A stretch of DNA of 64,000 bases from assembly GCA_028281045.1 (NCBI GenBank), contig JANQKP010000001.1, positions 62,001 through 126,000 on the forward strand, read 5' to 3'. The position numbers were made by a program, and so were the translations under genes. The stretch is from Candidatus Altimarinota bacterium (GTDB lineage: Bacteria > Patescibacteriota > Gracilibacteria > UM-FILTER-43-11). Every line of letters begins with the position of its first letter. Positions within the stretch are counted from its first letter, which is position 1. Below the pieces are notes generated by a model. The model worked only from the letters and a program-made list of their open reading frames with translations. It was not told where the DNA came from and ran no database searches. Below, in pieces: positions 6,975 to 15,771 of this stretch.

Positions 6975-7679
6975 ATGGCAGAGCCCATAAGACTCAATAA
7001 GTACCTGGCCAGCCAGGGCATAGCTTCTCGCCGTGAGGCAGACGAGCTCATCTCAGAGGGGCTTGTTTCGGTGAACGGAAAACTAGTGACCGAAATGGGA
7101 GTAAAAATAGACCCTGATATCGATAAAGTGGAAGTGAATAACGAAGCGGTGAAGGAAAGAAAGAACTTGGTTTACATTGCCTTAAATAAACCGCTGGGTT
7201 ATGTGTGCTCTATGACGCGCACTAAAGTAGAGAAAGATATTGTGACAGACCTAATCGATGTGCCTGAAAGAGTGTATCCCGTAGGGAGACTCGATAAAGA
7301 CACCACAGGTCTTTTGATCTTAACCAATGATGGCACGCTCACCTTTGAGCTCACGCATCCCTCATCGGAATCAGAAAAAGAATATGAGGTCACCACCGAA
7401 GGAGACATTACCTATGGGGCCATTAGTAAACTTAAAAAAGGTGTGAAGATACTAGGAGAAAAAACACTACCTGCAGAAGTGGAAAAAATAGGGCCGAATA
7501 AAATCAGAATCATTCTAAGAGAAGGAAAGAATCGTCAGATCAGACGTATGTGCCAAAAGGTGGGATACCCCGTTAAAACTCTAAAACGCATTCGCGTTAA
7601 GTTTTTAAAGCTTGGAGATTTAAAAATAGGGGAGTGGAGACATCTAACCGAAGCTGAAGTAAAATCTTTAAAGTCATAA
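6975..7679 (+). CDS. rRNA pseudouridine synthase, RluB/RsuA family
   Basis: 234 residues, typical length. The N-terminal S4 RNA-binding domain (IRLNKYLASQGIASRREADELI) is followed by the synthase core, with the catalytic motif GRLDKDTTGLLILTND (Asp near residue 99) and the C-terminal REGKNRQIRRM. The enzyme isomerises uridine in 16S or 23S rRNA. RluB, RluE, RluF and RsuA cannot be told apart by eye. It heads an rRNA-modification operon with rsmG (1-base gap) and rlmE. Confidence 0.92.
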   Translation: MAEPIRLNKYLASQGIASRREADELISEGLVSVNGKLVTEMGVKIDPDIDKVEVNNEAVKERKNLVYIALNKPLGYVCSMTRTKVEKDIVTDLIDVPERVYPVGRLDKDTTGLLILTNDGTLTFELTHPSSESEKEYEVTTEGDITYGAISKLKKGVKILGEKTLPAEVEKIGPNKIRIILREGKNRQIRRMCQKVGYPVKTLKRIRVKFLKLGDLKIGEWRHLTEAEVKSLKS

Positions 7680-7680
7680 C

Positions 7681-8379
7681 ATGCAAGATTTATTAAATAG
7701 TATAGGGGTTGAGCTCGATGCCAAAGAGCTAGAGCAGTTACATGAACTAGGGCATCTTATTCGTCAGAAAAACGAAGAGCTTAACTTAACCAGCTTTAAA
7801 GAGCTAGGGGATATTTGCGAAGAACTTATTGTGGATTCTCTGATGCTGATCACCCAAGAGCTCATTGAGCCTGGGCAAAAGATCATAGATGTAGGTAGTG
7901 GAGCAGGCGTACCAGGATTACCCCTGGCCATTGTGTACCCAGAAACAGAGTTTGTCCTTTTAGATAGCAGCCAAAAGAAAATGAAAGCTGCAGAAAGCTT
8001 CATTGAAGCTCTAGGCCTTAAAAATGTCACCACTTTAAGTGAAAGAGCAGAAGATGTAGGACAAATGAAAGAACACAGAGAGCAGTACGACATTGTTATT
8101 TCTAAAGCCTGCGCCGCATTACCGGTGCTAATGGAGCTTTGCACCCCTTTAATTAAAGTGGGGGGCATGCTGGTGGCCTACAAAGGGAGAAAACATATGG
8201 AGGAACTAGCAGCCGCTAAAAACGCTATGGAAAAACTGCATTTAGAGCAGCCGATGAATCAGCACTATACTTTGGTCGAAGACCGTGGGCAGCGCACCTT
8301 GATGCTATTTCAAAAAGCAGAAGAAACACCTAAAGAGTATCCACGTCGCAGTGGAACCCCTAATAAAAATCCACTTTAA
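7681..8379 (+). CDS. rsmG: 16S rRNA m7G527 methyltransferase RsmG
   Basis: 232 residues. The SAM-binding loop IIDVGSGAGVPGLPLAI and the downstream FVLLDSSQKKM and SKACAAL blocks are typical of RsmG/GidB, which methylates G527 of 16S rRNA. A basic C-terminal tail extends about 20 residues past the usual end. Its TAA overlaps the next gene's ATG (TAATG at 8377-8381). Confidence 0.95.
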   Translation: MQDLLNSIGVELDAKELEQLHELGHLIRQKNEELNLTSFKELGDICEELIVDSLMLITQELIEPGQKIIDVGSGAGVPGLPLAIVYPETEFVLLDSSQKKMKAAESFIEALGLKNVTTLSERAEDVGQMKEHREQYDIVISKACAALPVLMELCTPLIKVGGMLVAYKGRKHMEELAAAKNAMEKLHLEQPMNQHYTLVEDRGQRTLMLFQKAEETPKEYPRRSGTPNKNPL

Positions 8380-9002
8380 TGGCAAAGAAAAGAAAACCGT
8401 ATCAAGTACAGGATAAATACTTTCAAATGGCCAAGGACGAAGGCTATAGAGCACGTAGTGCCTTTAAGCTTCAGGCGCTCCAAGAAAGATTTAAAATCTT
8501 GAAGCCCGGAGATAAAGTGCTAGACCTTGGAGCTGCTCCAGGGAGTTTCTTACAATTCATTGGAAAAGTCATTGGAGAAAAGGGGATTGCTGTTGGGGTA
8601 GATCTAAAAGAAATAGAACTTTTCGATGAGCCTAACATTGTCACCTTTGTAGGTGACATGTACGACGAAGAACTGAACAAAAAAATTGTTCAAGAATCTG
8701 GAATTGAAATCTTTGATGTGATCACTTCAGATTTAGCTCCAGCGACTACAGGGATTAAATCTGTAGACGGTGGGCAAAGCTTTGAGCTCAATGCTCAAGT
8801 GCTAGAAGTCTGCAAAGACTTATTAAAACCCGGGGGACACGTAGTGATGAAAATGCTCCCAGGTGCTGATGAAAGCGAGCTCATTCGTCGAACAAAAAAT
8901 TTGTTCAAAGCAGTCAAAAGAATGCAACCTGATGCGGTGCGCTCATCAAGCCGCGAAGTGTATGTTATTGGAATCAAAAAGAAGCATTTGACCAAGTCTT
9001 AG
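8379..9002 (+). CDS. rlmE: 23S rRNA 2'-O-methyltransferase RlmE (FtsJ)
   Basis: 207 residues, normal length. YRARSAFKL with the catalytic Lys, LDLGAAPGSFLQ (SAM site), the catalytic Asp in TSDLAP, VVMKML with the second Lys, and the C-terminal RSSSREVYVIG give the K-D-K-E tetrad. It methylates U2552 of the peptidyl-transferase A loop. Third gene of the rRNA-modification operon. Confidence 0.95.
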   Translation: MAKKRKPYQVQDKYFQMAKDEGYRARSAFKLQALQERFKILKPGDKVLDLGAAPGSFLQFIGKVIGEKGIAVGVDLKEIELFDEPNIVTFVGDMYDEELNKKIVQESGIEIFDVITSDLAPATTGIKSVDGGQSFELNAQVLEVCKDLLKPGGHVVMKMLPGADESELIRRTKNLFKAVKRMQPDAVRSSSREVYVIGIKKKHLTKS

Positions 9003-9041
9003 ATTAGCATTAGAATAAACTCTAATTTTTAATCATTTACT

Positions 9042-9299
9042 ATGGGTGTTAAAGAAGTTCTGCTACATGAAGATCAGAGTGATGTTGGTGTAAATCAAAT
9101 CAAGCTCGCAACAGGTGAAATCATTCGTGCTTCACGCGTAAGCTTAGATGGTATTAACGATGCTTACTTTCCGATAGGGACGCCTTATGGAAAACAAGAT
9201 AAACCTGGTCAAATTAGACTAACGGACGGTACTTACGCTGCAATGGAAGAAATTAGAAGAGTGCGCATTGCACCTGCTGTTAGAGGGATTGATGCATAA
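9042..9299 (+). CDS. Conserved-looking hypothetical protein, 85 aa
   Basis: 85 residues with no signal peptide or membrane segment. The composition suggests a small beta-rich protein (VNQIKLATGEIIRASRV, PGQIRLTDGTYAAMEEI). I do not recognise it. It follows rlmE by 39 bases and overlaps tail to tail by 20 bases with the convergent HAD gene. Codon use matches the neighbours, which supports a real gene. Confidence 0.6.
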   Translation: MGVKEVLLHEDQSDVGVNQIKLATGEIIRASRVSLDGINDAYFPIGTPYGKQDKPGQIRLTDGTYAAMEEIRRVRIAPAVRGIDA

Positions 9300-9870
9300 G
9301 AGATTCCGTTCTATAGCGGACATTGGCTAACCTTTCGGCATCACGTTCTATCTTAGTCGTCTTCGTGGTCTTTTTTCTGATGTTTTCCACCAGGCGCTCT
9401 TTGCTTAGTGGGGCAAAGCTCACCTGGTGACAGTCTCGTGGGTGAATACTAAGAACTCCAGTGTTATTTTCCACATCGCTTCGCTCTGTACCCGTGTCAT
9501 CGATGAAGATCGCTTGATGCGCCTCTAAGTTATATCGTCTGAGTACAGATTCTATAGGTCCGCTTTTACTGAAGTTGCCTCCGTAGACTTCAGTGAAAAG
9601 CATTCTCATCTGAGGGAAGGCATTAAAAAAGCGCTCATAGAGCGCTTCGTCGTTCCTAGTGACCATGATGATTGGCATGCCCAGCATTTGGGCTCTTATG
9701 AGCAGATGCATCGTGGCCGGATGCAGAGGCCTATTTCTAAGCTCTTCATCGCTTAGGCTATTTACCGTGCCATCTAGTATCGTTTCATCTAAATCTACAA
9801 AAAGAACTCCGGCTTCGACTTGCATCGAATTTGGAGCTCGCTGCTGATGAAGAGAATTTATGCTGTTCAT
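9280..9870 (-). CDS. HAD-superfamily hydrolase-like protein
   Basis: 196 residues from the ATG at 9870. A TATAGT -10 box lies 6 bases upstream of this ATG, so a leaderless transcript is likely; a longer form would start at GTG 9879. HAD motif I is LFVDLDETILDG, motif II IIMVTRND, motif III a Lys in GGNFSKSGP, and motif IV AIFIDDTGTE. The substrate cannot be told; the cap is small. A basic C-terminal tail follows the fold. It may share a minus-strand transcript with pyrG, which ends 37 bases upstream. Confidence 0.8.
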   Translation of the reverse strand: MNSINSLHQQRAPNSMQVEAGVLFVDLDETILDGTVNSLSDEELRNRPLHPATMHLLIRAQMLGMPIIMVTRNDEALYERFFNAFPQMRMLFTEVYGGNFSKSGPIESVLRRYNLEAHQAIFIDDTGTERSDVENNTGVLSIHPRDCHQVSFAPLSKERLVENIRKKTTKTTKIERDAERLANVRYRTESLMHQSL

Positions 9871-9906
9871 CGCCCTCACTATACGCTTCCTATTTTGAAA
9901 CGCAAA

Positions 9907-11514
9907 CTATTTTTTTCCTTTCACCGCCGCCCCTAGGAAATCTCTAAATAGGGGATGTGGTCTATTAGGTCTAGATTTAAATTCCGGATGGAATTGAGAC
10001 CCTAGCATGAACGGATGGCCTTTGATTTCTACAATTTCCATCAGATCTCTATCTGGAGAAACTCCAGAGAAGATTAGGCCATTCTTTTCTAAGTCTTTTT
10101 TAAATTTATTGTTGAACTCGTATCTATGGCGATGTCTTTCGTGCACCATTTCTTTTCCGTATGCTTTTCTAGCTTTGGTTCCTTTAATAAGGTTACAGGG
10201 CCAATCTCCAAGACGAAGCGTTCCACCTTTAGCGCGTTTTTCGGTTTGTCCTGGTAGGAAGTGAACGAGTTTGTTTTTCGCACGTGGTGAGAACTCTTCT
10301 GAAGTGGCTCCAGCAATGCCTACCACGTTTCTGGCAAATTCAATCGCCATCAGTTGAGATCCAAGACATAGTCCAAGGTATGGTACATCATTTTCACGGC
10401 AGTATTTGGCTACCTCTATTTTCCCTTCAGTTCCACGACTTCCAAATCCTCCTGGTACCACAACACCGTCTACACTTTCTAGGCGTTTCCATTCGGCTTT
10501 TACGTTCTTTTCAATTTTCTCAGCATCGATCCAAACGATTTCTGGTTTTTGCTTGTGGAAGAAGCTTGCGGCTTTAATGGCTTCAATTACAGAAAGGTAA
10601 GCGTCATCGAGTTCATTGTATTTACCAGCCAGTCCAATCTTAATCGTTTCTTTCGAATTAAGAATGTTATCGACCATCGCCTTCCATTCTTTAAGGTCTG
10701 GTTTCTTATATTTAAGTCCTAATTTCTTACAGATGATTTTGGCAAAGTTTACCTCGTGGAAGTTCAGCGGCACTTGGTAAATCGATTTCACTGTTGGCGC
10801 TGGAATCACCGCTTCAAGATCTACATCACAGAAATTAGAAATCTTAGAAAGATGTTTTTCTTCAATAGGAGCATCCGCTCTAGCCACAATCATATCTGGA
10901 TGAATCCCAAGGCTTTGAAGTAATCTCACAGAAAGCTGCGTAGGCTTAGTTTTAATTTCATTTGAAGACGCTAGATACGGTAGAAGTGTTAAGTGAATGA
11001 ACAGCGTATCGTCTTTTCCTTCTTCATGTCTCATTTGACGAAGTGCTTCTAGGAATGGTTGTCCTTCAATATCTCCCACAGTTCCTCCAATTTCACAAAG
11101 CATAATGTCTGCTTTTGAAGTTTTAGCGGCTTCTTTAATGCGGCGTTTAATTTCATTGGTGATATGCGGAACAATTTGAATGGTTCCACCTAAATAATCT
11201 CCACGACGTTCTTTTTCTAGAACTTCCGTGTAGATTTGCCCGGTAGAGGTGCTACTCATTTTAGTGAGTGGTACATCAATGAAGCGTTCATAGTGACCTA
11301 GATCTAGATCTGTTTCGGCTCCATCATCGGTAACGAAAACTTCACCATGTTGAAAAGGACTCATGGTTCCTGGATCCACATTTAGATATGGATCTAACTT
11401 CATGGTGAATACTTTAAAACCAGATGCCTTAAGAAGATTACCGATGGAGGCGGACGTGATCCCTTTTCCAAGGGAGCTACACACACCACCAGTAACGAAT
11501 ATATATTTAGGCAT
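9907..11514 (-). CDS. pyrG: CTP synthase
   Basis: 535 residues, normal length. The N-terminal synthetase domain begins KYIFVTGGVCSSLGKGITSASIG (ATP and UTP site), with ETDLDLGHYERF and CEIGGTVGDIE. The C-terminal glutamine amidotransferase has GLCLGSQ with the nucleophilic Cys and SQFHPEF with the catalytic His and Glu. It makes CTP from UTP, ATP and glutamine. It lies 63 bases downstream of trpS on the minus strand. Confidence 0.97.
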   Translation of the reverse strand: MPKYIFVTGGVCSSLGKGITSASIGNLLKASGFKVFTMKLDPYLNVDPGTMSPFQHGEVFVTDDGAETDLDLGHYERFIDVPLTKMSSTSTGQIYTEVLEKERRGDYLGGTIQIVPHITNEIKRRIKEAAKTSKADIMLCEIGGTVGDIEGQPFLEALRQMRHEEGKDDTLFIHLTLLPYLASSNEIKTKPTQLSVRLLQSLGIHPDMIVARADAPIEEKHLSKISNFCDVDLEAVIPAPTVKSIYQVPLNFHEVNFAKIICKKLGLKYKKPDLKEWKAMVDNILNSKETIKIGLAGKYNELDDAYLSVIEAIKAASFFHKQKPEIVWIDAEKIEKNVKAEWKRLESVDGVVVPGGFGSRGTEGKIEVAKYCRENDVPYLGLCLGSQLMAIEFARNVVGIAGATSEEFSPRAKNKLVHFLPGQTEKRAKGGTLRLGDWPCNLIKGTKARKAYGKEMVHERHRHRYEFNNKFKKDLEKNGLIFSGVSPDRDLMEIVEIKGHPFMLGSQFHPEFKSRPNRPHPLFRDFLGAAVKGKK

Positions 11515-11577
11515 TAGAGAGATCTTAACAAGAAGAGTTTAGACTATATTTTTTAAAAGTAAAATAGTTTTTGCTTG

Positions 11578-12546
11578 TCAGTATTTAAGTCCGGTTGCCT
11601 GACGTACTTTTTCCATGGTTTCATGCGAAACTTCGCGCACTTTTGCAGCGCCTTGAGCTAGGATGGCCTCCACTTCTTTCGGCTGCGCCGCGAGTTCTTC
11701 GCGCTTTTTGCGGAACGGTTCAAAGTAGGCGAGTAGCTTCTCAGCAAGTTCTTTTTTGGCATCCCCGTACCCCATACCTCCTTGTTTGAATTTATTTGCA
11801 AAGGCTGCAGTTTCATCTTCAGAGGCTACGAGTTTATACAGTTCATAAATCACATTTCCTTCAGGTTCTTTTGGCTCATCTACACCCTTAGAGTCTGTGG
11901 TGATTTTCATAATGGTTTTTTCAATCGCTTTAGGGTCTCCAAAGATAGGAATCGTATTTCCATACGATTTACTCATCTTTTGCCCATCGATTCCTGGAAT
12001 GATCGCTACATCGTCTGAAATGTCTGGTTCTGGAATCACAAAGGTGTCTCCATATTTATTGTTGAACTTGGTTCCAATGTCTCTGGCCATTTCAAGATGT
12101 TGTTTCTGATCTTTTCCAACAGGTACTACTTCTGCTTGATTGATTAAAATATCAGCAGCCATTAGGGCAGGGTAGGTGAATAGTCCTAGATTGGCTTCAA
12201 TCCCTTTTGCGACTTTATCTTTATAAGAAGTTGCTCTTTCCATGAGCCCCATAGGAGTAAGACAAGAAAGGACCCAAGAAAGCTCTGCGGTTTCTGGTAC
12301 GTCGCTTTGTACCCAGAAGAAACTTTTATCGGTATCGACTCCAAGAGCTATCATATCCATAGCGGCATCCAGCGTTTGCTGCTTAAGGGCAGCGCTGTCA
12401 TCTACGGTAGTCAGTGAATGCAGGTTGGCCACAAACATAAAAAGCTCCGAGTCTTTTTGGTAGTCGATCATACGCTTGATCGTACCGAAGTAATTACCAA
12501 TGTGGAGCGTTCCCGATGGTTGAATTCCTGTAAGGACTCTTTTCAT
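11578..12546 (-). CDS. trpS: Tryptophanyl-tRNA synthetase
   Basis: 322 residues. The class I signatures are PSGTLHIGNYFG (HIGH-like) near residue 10 and DGQKMSKSYGN (KMSKS) near residue 195. It ends ATGLKY at the usual point for TrpRS. It is one of only two genes in the window that stop with TGA. No tRNA-Trp-responsive element such as a T-box is evident upstream. Confidence 0.97.
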   Translation of the reverse strand: MKRVLTGIQPSGTLHIGNYFGTIKRMIDYQKDSELFMFVANLHSLTTVDDSAALKQQTLDAAMDMIALGVDTDKSFFWVQSDVPETAELSWVLSCLTPMGLMERATSYKDKVAKGIEANLGLFTYPALMAADILINQAEVVPVGKDQKQHLEMARDIGTKFNNKYGDTFVIPEPDISDDVAIIPGIDGQKMSKSYGNTIPIFGDPKAIEKTIMKITTDSKGVDEPKEPEGNVIYELYKLVASEDETAAFANKFKQGGMGYGDAKKELAEKLLAYFEPFRKKREELAAQPKEVEAILAQGAAKVREVSHETMEKVRQATGLKY

Positions 12547-12666
12547 AACAAATTAATCTTACAAATCATCTGGCAGGTGGTCAACAAAAAGGCGGCGAAA
12601 GATGTTGAATAATCCCTTTAATTAAAGTATATTGGGTGTACGAAGAAAAACTAACAAAAATAAATT

Positions 12667-13026
12667 ATGCCTTCAGAACTGCTTATTACTATTCAAGATG
12701 CGGGAACCCCTAACGCAAAGGTGGTGGCCCTTTCTGGTGAACTTGATGAATCGAATCTAGATCAGATCCGTACCCAGTTAGACCCTGTTTTAACGGACGT
12801 AAGCATCACTAAAGTCCTTTTAGATCTAACAGGACTTCAGTTTATTAATAGTAAGGGAATTGGATACATCGTATCGGTTCACACTCATCTTTCTAAAGAT
12901 CAACGTGTGCTTTCAATGGCAGCCGCTAATGAAGCCGTAATGGATGTGATTAGCCTTGTTGGGCTTACTTCGATCATTCCTTACTTTGCCACTATGGATG
13001 AAGCCCTCTCCAGTCTTAATTCATAA
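12667..13026 (+). CDS. STAS-domain protein (anti-sigma factor antagonist type)
   Basis: 119 residues forming a single STAS domain: VVALSGELDESNLDQI and LLDLTGLQFINSKGIGYIVSVH, where the Ser of NSKG is at the position phosphorylated in SpoIIAA/RsbV. Such proteins bind anti-sigma kinases in partner-switching systems. No kinase or sigma factor is nearby, so the partner is unknown. The GTG start of the next gene lies 9 bases after the stop. Confidence 0.88.
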   Translation: MPSELLITIQDAGTPNAKVVALSGELDESNLDQIRTQLDPVLTDVSITKVLLDLTGLQFINSKGIGYIVSVHTHLSKDQRVLSMAAANEAVMDVISLVGLTSIIPYFATMDEALSSLNS

Positions 13027-13035
13027 ATGTAATTA

Positions 13036-14841
13036 GTGGACAATTTATTCTTTGAGCTAGGGCTCGTTATCATTTCCTCAGCGGTCATTGGGGTACTTGG
13101 GTACCTTCTAAAACAGCCCCTGATTTTGGCGTACATTGCCGCGGGAGTACTTATTGGACCTTTTGGATTTGGACTCGTACACGATATTGAAACCATTCAT
13201 GTCATTGCAGAGATTGGGATCATGCTGATGCTTTTTTTAGTGGGACTCGAGATGAATCCAGACCGGCTTAAAGACCTAGGGCTTGTCGCCTTTGTCGTCG
13301 GAATAGGCCAGGTGCTTTTCACAGGAGCCTTAACTTACGTTATTGCCGCTTGGTTCAACTTCCCACTCATAGAAGCCATGTATCTCATGGTAGCCCTCAC
13401 GTTTAGCTCCACGGTGATAGCCGTAAAGATTATCTATGACAAACAAGATAATCATTCTTTATATGGCTCTGTCGCTATTTCTACGCTTCTTGTACAAGAT
13501 ATTCTTGCGGTAATGGCCCTACTAGTACTCACCGGGTTCGAAGCCGGTTCATTCACCTTTGACGCCGTACGCTTTGGAACCATCTTTGGAAAAGGAATTG
13601 TACTAGGAATACTTGCCATTGTTGTAGCTAAAAAACTCCTGGGATACCTTTACAATATGATTGCCACCAGCCACGAGCTTCTGATTCTATTTAGCTTAGC
13701 TTGGGCCTTTATTGTGGCGCTCCTTTCAGGAGCCATTGGATTCAGTATTGAAATTGGAGCCTTCATTGCAGGGGTAAGCTTGGCTAGCCTACCATATACC
13801 TTTGAAATCAATGCTAAAGCTAAAGTCCTTCGTGATTTCTTTATTACGATTTTCTTTGTAGCCCTTGGAGCCGGACTGGTGTTCTCATCAATGGGACCAC
13901 TGATTCCTAAATTTGTAACCTTCTCACTCTTTGTACTCATTGGAAACCCACTCATTGTGATGATTCTCATGGGAATCTTAGGTTACGACAAGCGGAACAG
14001 CTTCTTTACCGGGTTATCTATTGCAAATATCTCCGAATTCTCGCTTATTATTGCTGCGCTAGGGCTAAATCTTGGGCATTTGCCCCAAGATGTGGTTTCT
14101 ATGATCACCATCATCGCGATTCTTACAATGACGCTATCGTCATACATGATGATCTACAACAATCAGCTGTATAACTGGCTTAAACCGGTCTTGAGCATCT
14201 TTGAGTTTAAAAACGTGAAGACTAAGATCAGCAATAAGCCACAGGGGCTTAAAGACCATATTATTCTGCTTGGAACCGGGCAAATGGGTATGCAGATCTT
14301 AGAACAAGTAAAAGGCTTCAAAGAAAGCTATATTGTAGTAGATCATGATAACTCTGTGATCAAACATCTCATCGACAAAGATATCCCATGTATCTTTGGC
14401 GATATCGAAGATGTAGAGCTCCTTCAAGAATTAGATCTGCCTCATGCAGAGATCATTATTAGTACACTGCCTAATACAGAAGATAATTTCTTCCTCATTA
14501 AGCAGCTAGATAAGATGAGCCCAGAAGAAAGACCTATATTAATAGTAACGGCTAATTCTGGACGCGAAGGCTTTGAGCTGTTTAACCGTGGTGCAGACTA
14601 CGTGATCCTAAAGCCATACCTAGGAGCTTCTCATATTCATGAAATTAATAAAGAGCTTTACCAACTTGAAGAAGAATCTATCACTCCAATACTAGAGCCA
14701 GAAGAAACGAATAAGAAATTCAAAGGAGATCATGATTATGCAAAAGTACTGCACAACTTAAACAAGCTTCGCTTAATGGAGATTAAGCAGAAGCTACATA
14801 AGAAGAAAAATACCCCTCCGCCAGCTCCGGAGGCGGCTTAA
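13036..14841 (+). CDS. CPA2-type cation:proton antiporter with TrkA-N domain (KefB-like)
   Basis: 601 residues starting at GTG. The first about 385 residues hold 11-13 hydrophobic segments of the Na+/H+ exchanger fold (GVLIGPFGFGLV, FLVGLEMN, the TFSSTVIAVK block, FIAGVSLASLPY, FFVALG). A cytoplasmic Rossmann RCK/TrkA-N domain follows at about 405-530 (HIILLGTGQMGMQIL, YIVVDHDN, IFGDIEDV). The tail is Lys/Pro-rich. Likely a K+ or Na+/H+ antiporter gated by nucleotide or glutathione adducts. Ion specificity cannot be read from the sequence. Confidence 0.9.
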   Translation: MDNLFFELGLVIISSAVIGVLGYLLKQPLILAYIAAGVLIGPFGFGLVHDIETIHVIAEIGIMLMLFLVGLEMNPDRLKDLGLVAFVVGIGQVLFTGALTYVIAAWFNFPLIEAMYLMVALTFSSTVIAVKIIYDKQDNHSLYGSVAISTLLVQDILAVMALLVLTGFEAGSFTFDAVRFGTIFGKGIVLGILAIVVAKKLLGYLYNMIATSHELLILFSLAWAFIVALLSGAIGFSIEIGAFIAGVSLASLPYTFEINAKAKVLRDFFITIFFVALGAGLVFSSMGPLIPKFVTFSLFVLIGNPLIVMILMGILGYDKRNSFFTGLSIANISEFSLIIAALGLNLGHLPQDVVSMITIIAILTMTLSSYMMIYNNQLYNWLKPVLSIFEFKNVKTKISNKPQGLKDHIILLGTGQMGMQILEQVKGFKESYIVVDHDNSVIKHLIDKDIPCIFGDIEDVELLQELDLPHAEIIISTLPNTEDNFFLIKQLDKMSPEERPILIVTANSGREGFELFNRGADYVILKPYLGASHIHEINKELYQLEEESITPILEPEETNKKFKGDHDYAKVLHNLNKLRLMEIKQKLHKKKNTPPPAPEAA

Positions 14842-14844
14842 AAT

Positions 14845-15738
14845 ATGAAAAGTATATCCAAGGAAAGACAGGGTGAAATTTATATCGCAATAGAAGCCCT
14901 TTTATGGAGCCTTTTTCCTATTATAGCTATTTTTTCTTTCAGCTCTTTATCCCCCTTGTTTTCCGCATCTCTAAGTTCTCTTGCCGCCGCCCTATTCTTT
15001 ATAGCCCTTCTGTCTTATCAGGGAAAATGGAGTGATCTCAAAGTTCACTCCGCTTGGTTAGATATTTTTATTGCTACCATGTTAATCGCTGTTGGATACT
15101 ATGGGCTTGTTTTTATTGGCATTCAAAAAACAAGCGCAGGTAATGCTAGCATTATGTTGCTTATGGAGGTGTTTTTTTCAATGCTCATTCTTGGACTTTG
15201 GAAAAAAGAATCCCTGAAAAAAAACCACTTTTTTGGGGCTCTACTCATGACCCTAGGAGCCTTTCTTATTTTGTTCCAAGGCTCTCTCAGCATAGACACA
15301 GGTAGCTTAATTATACTGGGGGCAACAACATTGCCTCCTGTTGGTAATTACTTTGCTCAAAAGGCTATGGAAAAGGTGGGGTCTTCTTTTATATTGATGG
15401 TACGTAGTTTGCTAAGTGGTTTTATTTTACTGTTTTTAGCATTTTCATTTGAGTCAGCACCCACCTTGTTAGACGTTAATAATTCTCTTTATTTTATATT
15501 GATTAATGGCTTTTTATTGTTTGGTCTTTCTAAGGTGTTTTGGTTTGAGGCCATACACAGAATAACCATTACCAAAGCGATATCACTCGCTTCTGTGGCA
15601 CCTGCTTTCACCTTATTCTTTGCCTACTTTTTACTCAACGAAGTACCAACATTGTGGCAAATATTTGGACTCATACCTATTTTCATGGGCGTCTGGCTAC
15701 TCACTGGAGTTAAGTATGCCGAGGTGATAGCTGAGTAA
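14845..15738 (+). CDS. EamA-family (DMT) transporter
   Basis: 297 residues with ten predicted membrane segments in two EamA halves. The first half has IAIEALLWSLFPI and IGIQKTSAGNASIMLLMEVFFSMLI; the second has PVGNYFAQKAMEKVG and ITKAISLASVAPAFTLFFAYFLLNEV. These drug/metabolite exporters have varied substrates. Base composition looks more AT-rich than the antiporter gene upstream (4-base gap), hinting at separate acquisition, but this is only a visual impression. Confidence 0.87.
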   Translation: MKSISKERQGEIYIAIEALLWSLFPIIAIFSFSSLSPLFSASLSSLAAALFFIALLSYQGKWSDLKVHSAWLDIFIATMLIAVGYYGLVFIGIQKTSAGNASIMLLMEVFFSMLILGLWKKESLKKNHFFGALLMTLGAFLILFQGSLSIDTGSLIILGATTLPPVGNYFAQKAMEKVGSSFILMVRSLLSGFILLFLAFSFESAPTLLDVNNSLYFILINGFLLFGLSKVFWFEAIHRITITKAISLASVAPAFTLFFAYFLLNEVPTLWQIFGLIPIFMGVWLLTGVKYAEVIAE

Positions 15739-15771
15739 GGTGGGGTATGACCTAGATAAATTTGAAGTAGT

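Noticed and set aside
12547-12666. T-box or Trp attenuator before trpS
   Set aside because: No Trp codon run, specifier hairpin or terminator is visible in the leader.
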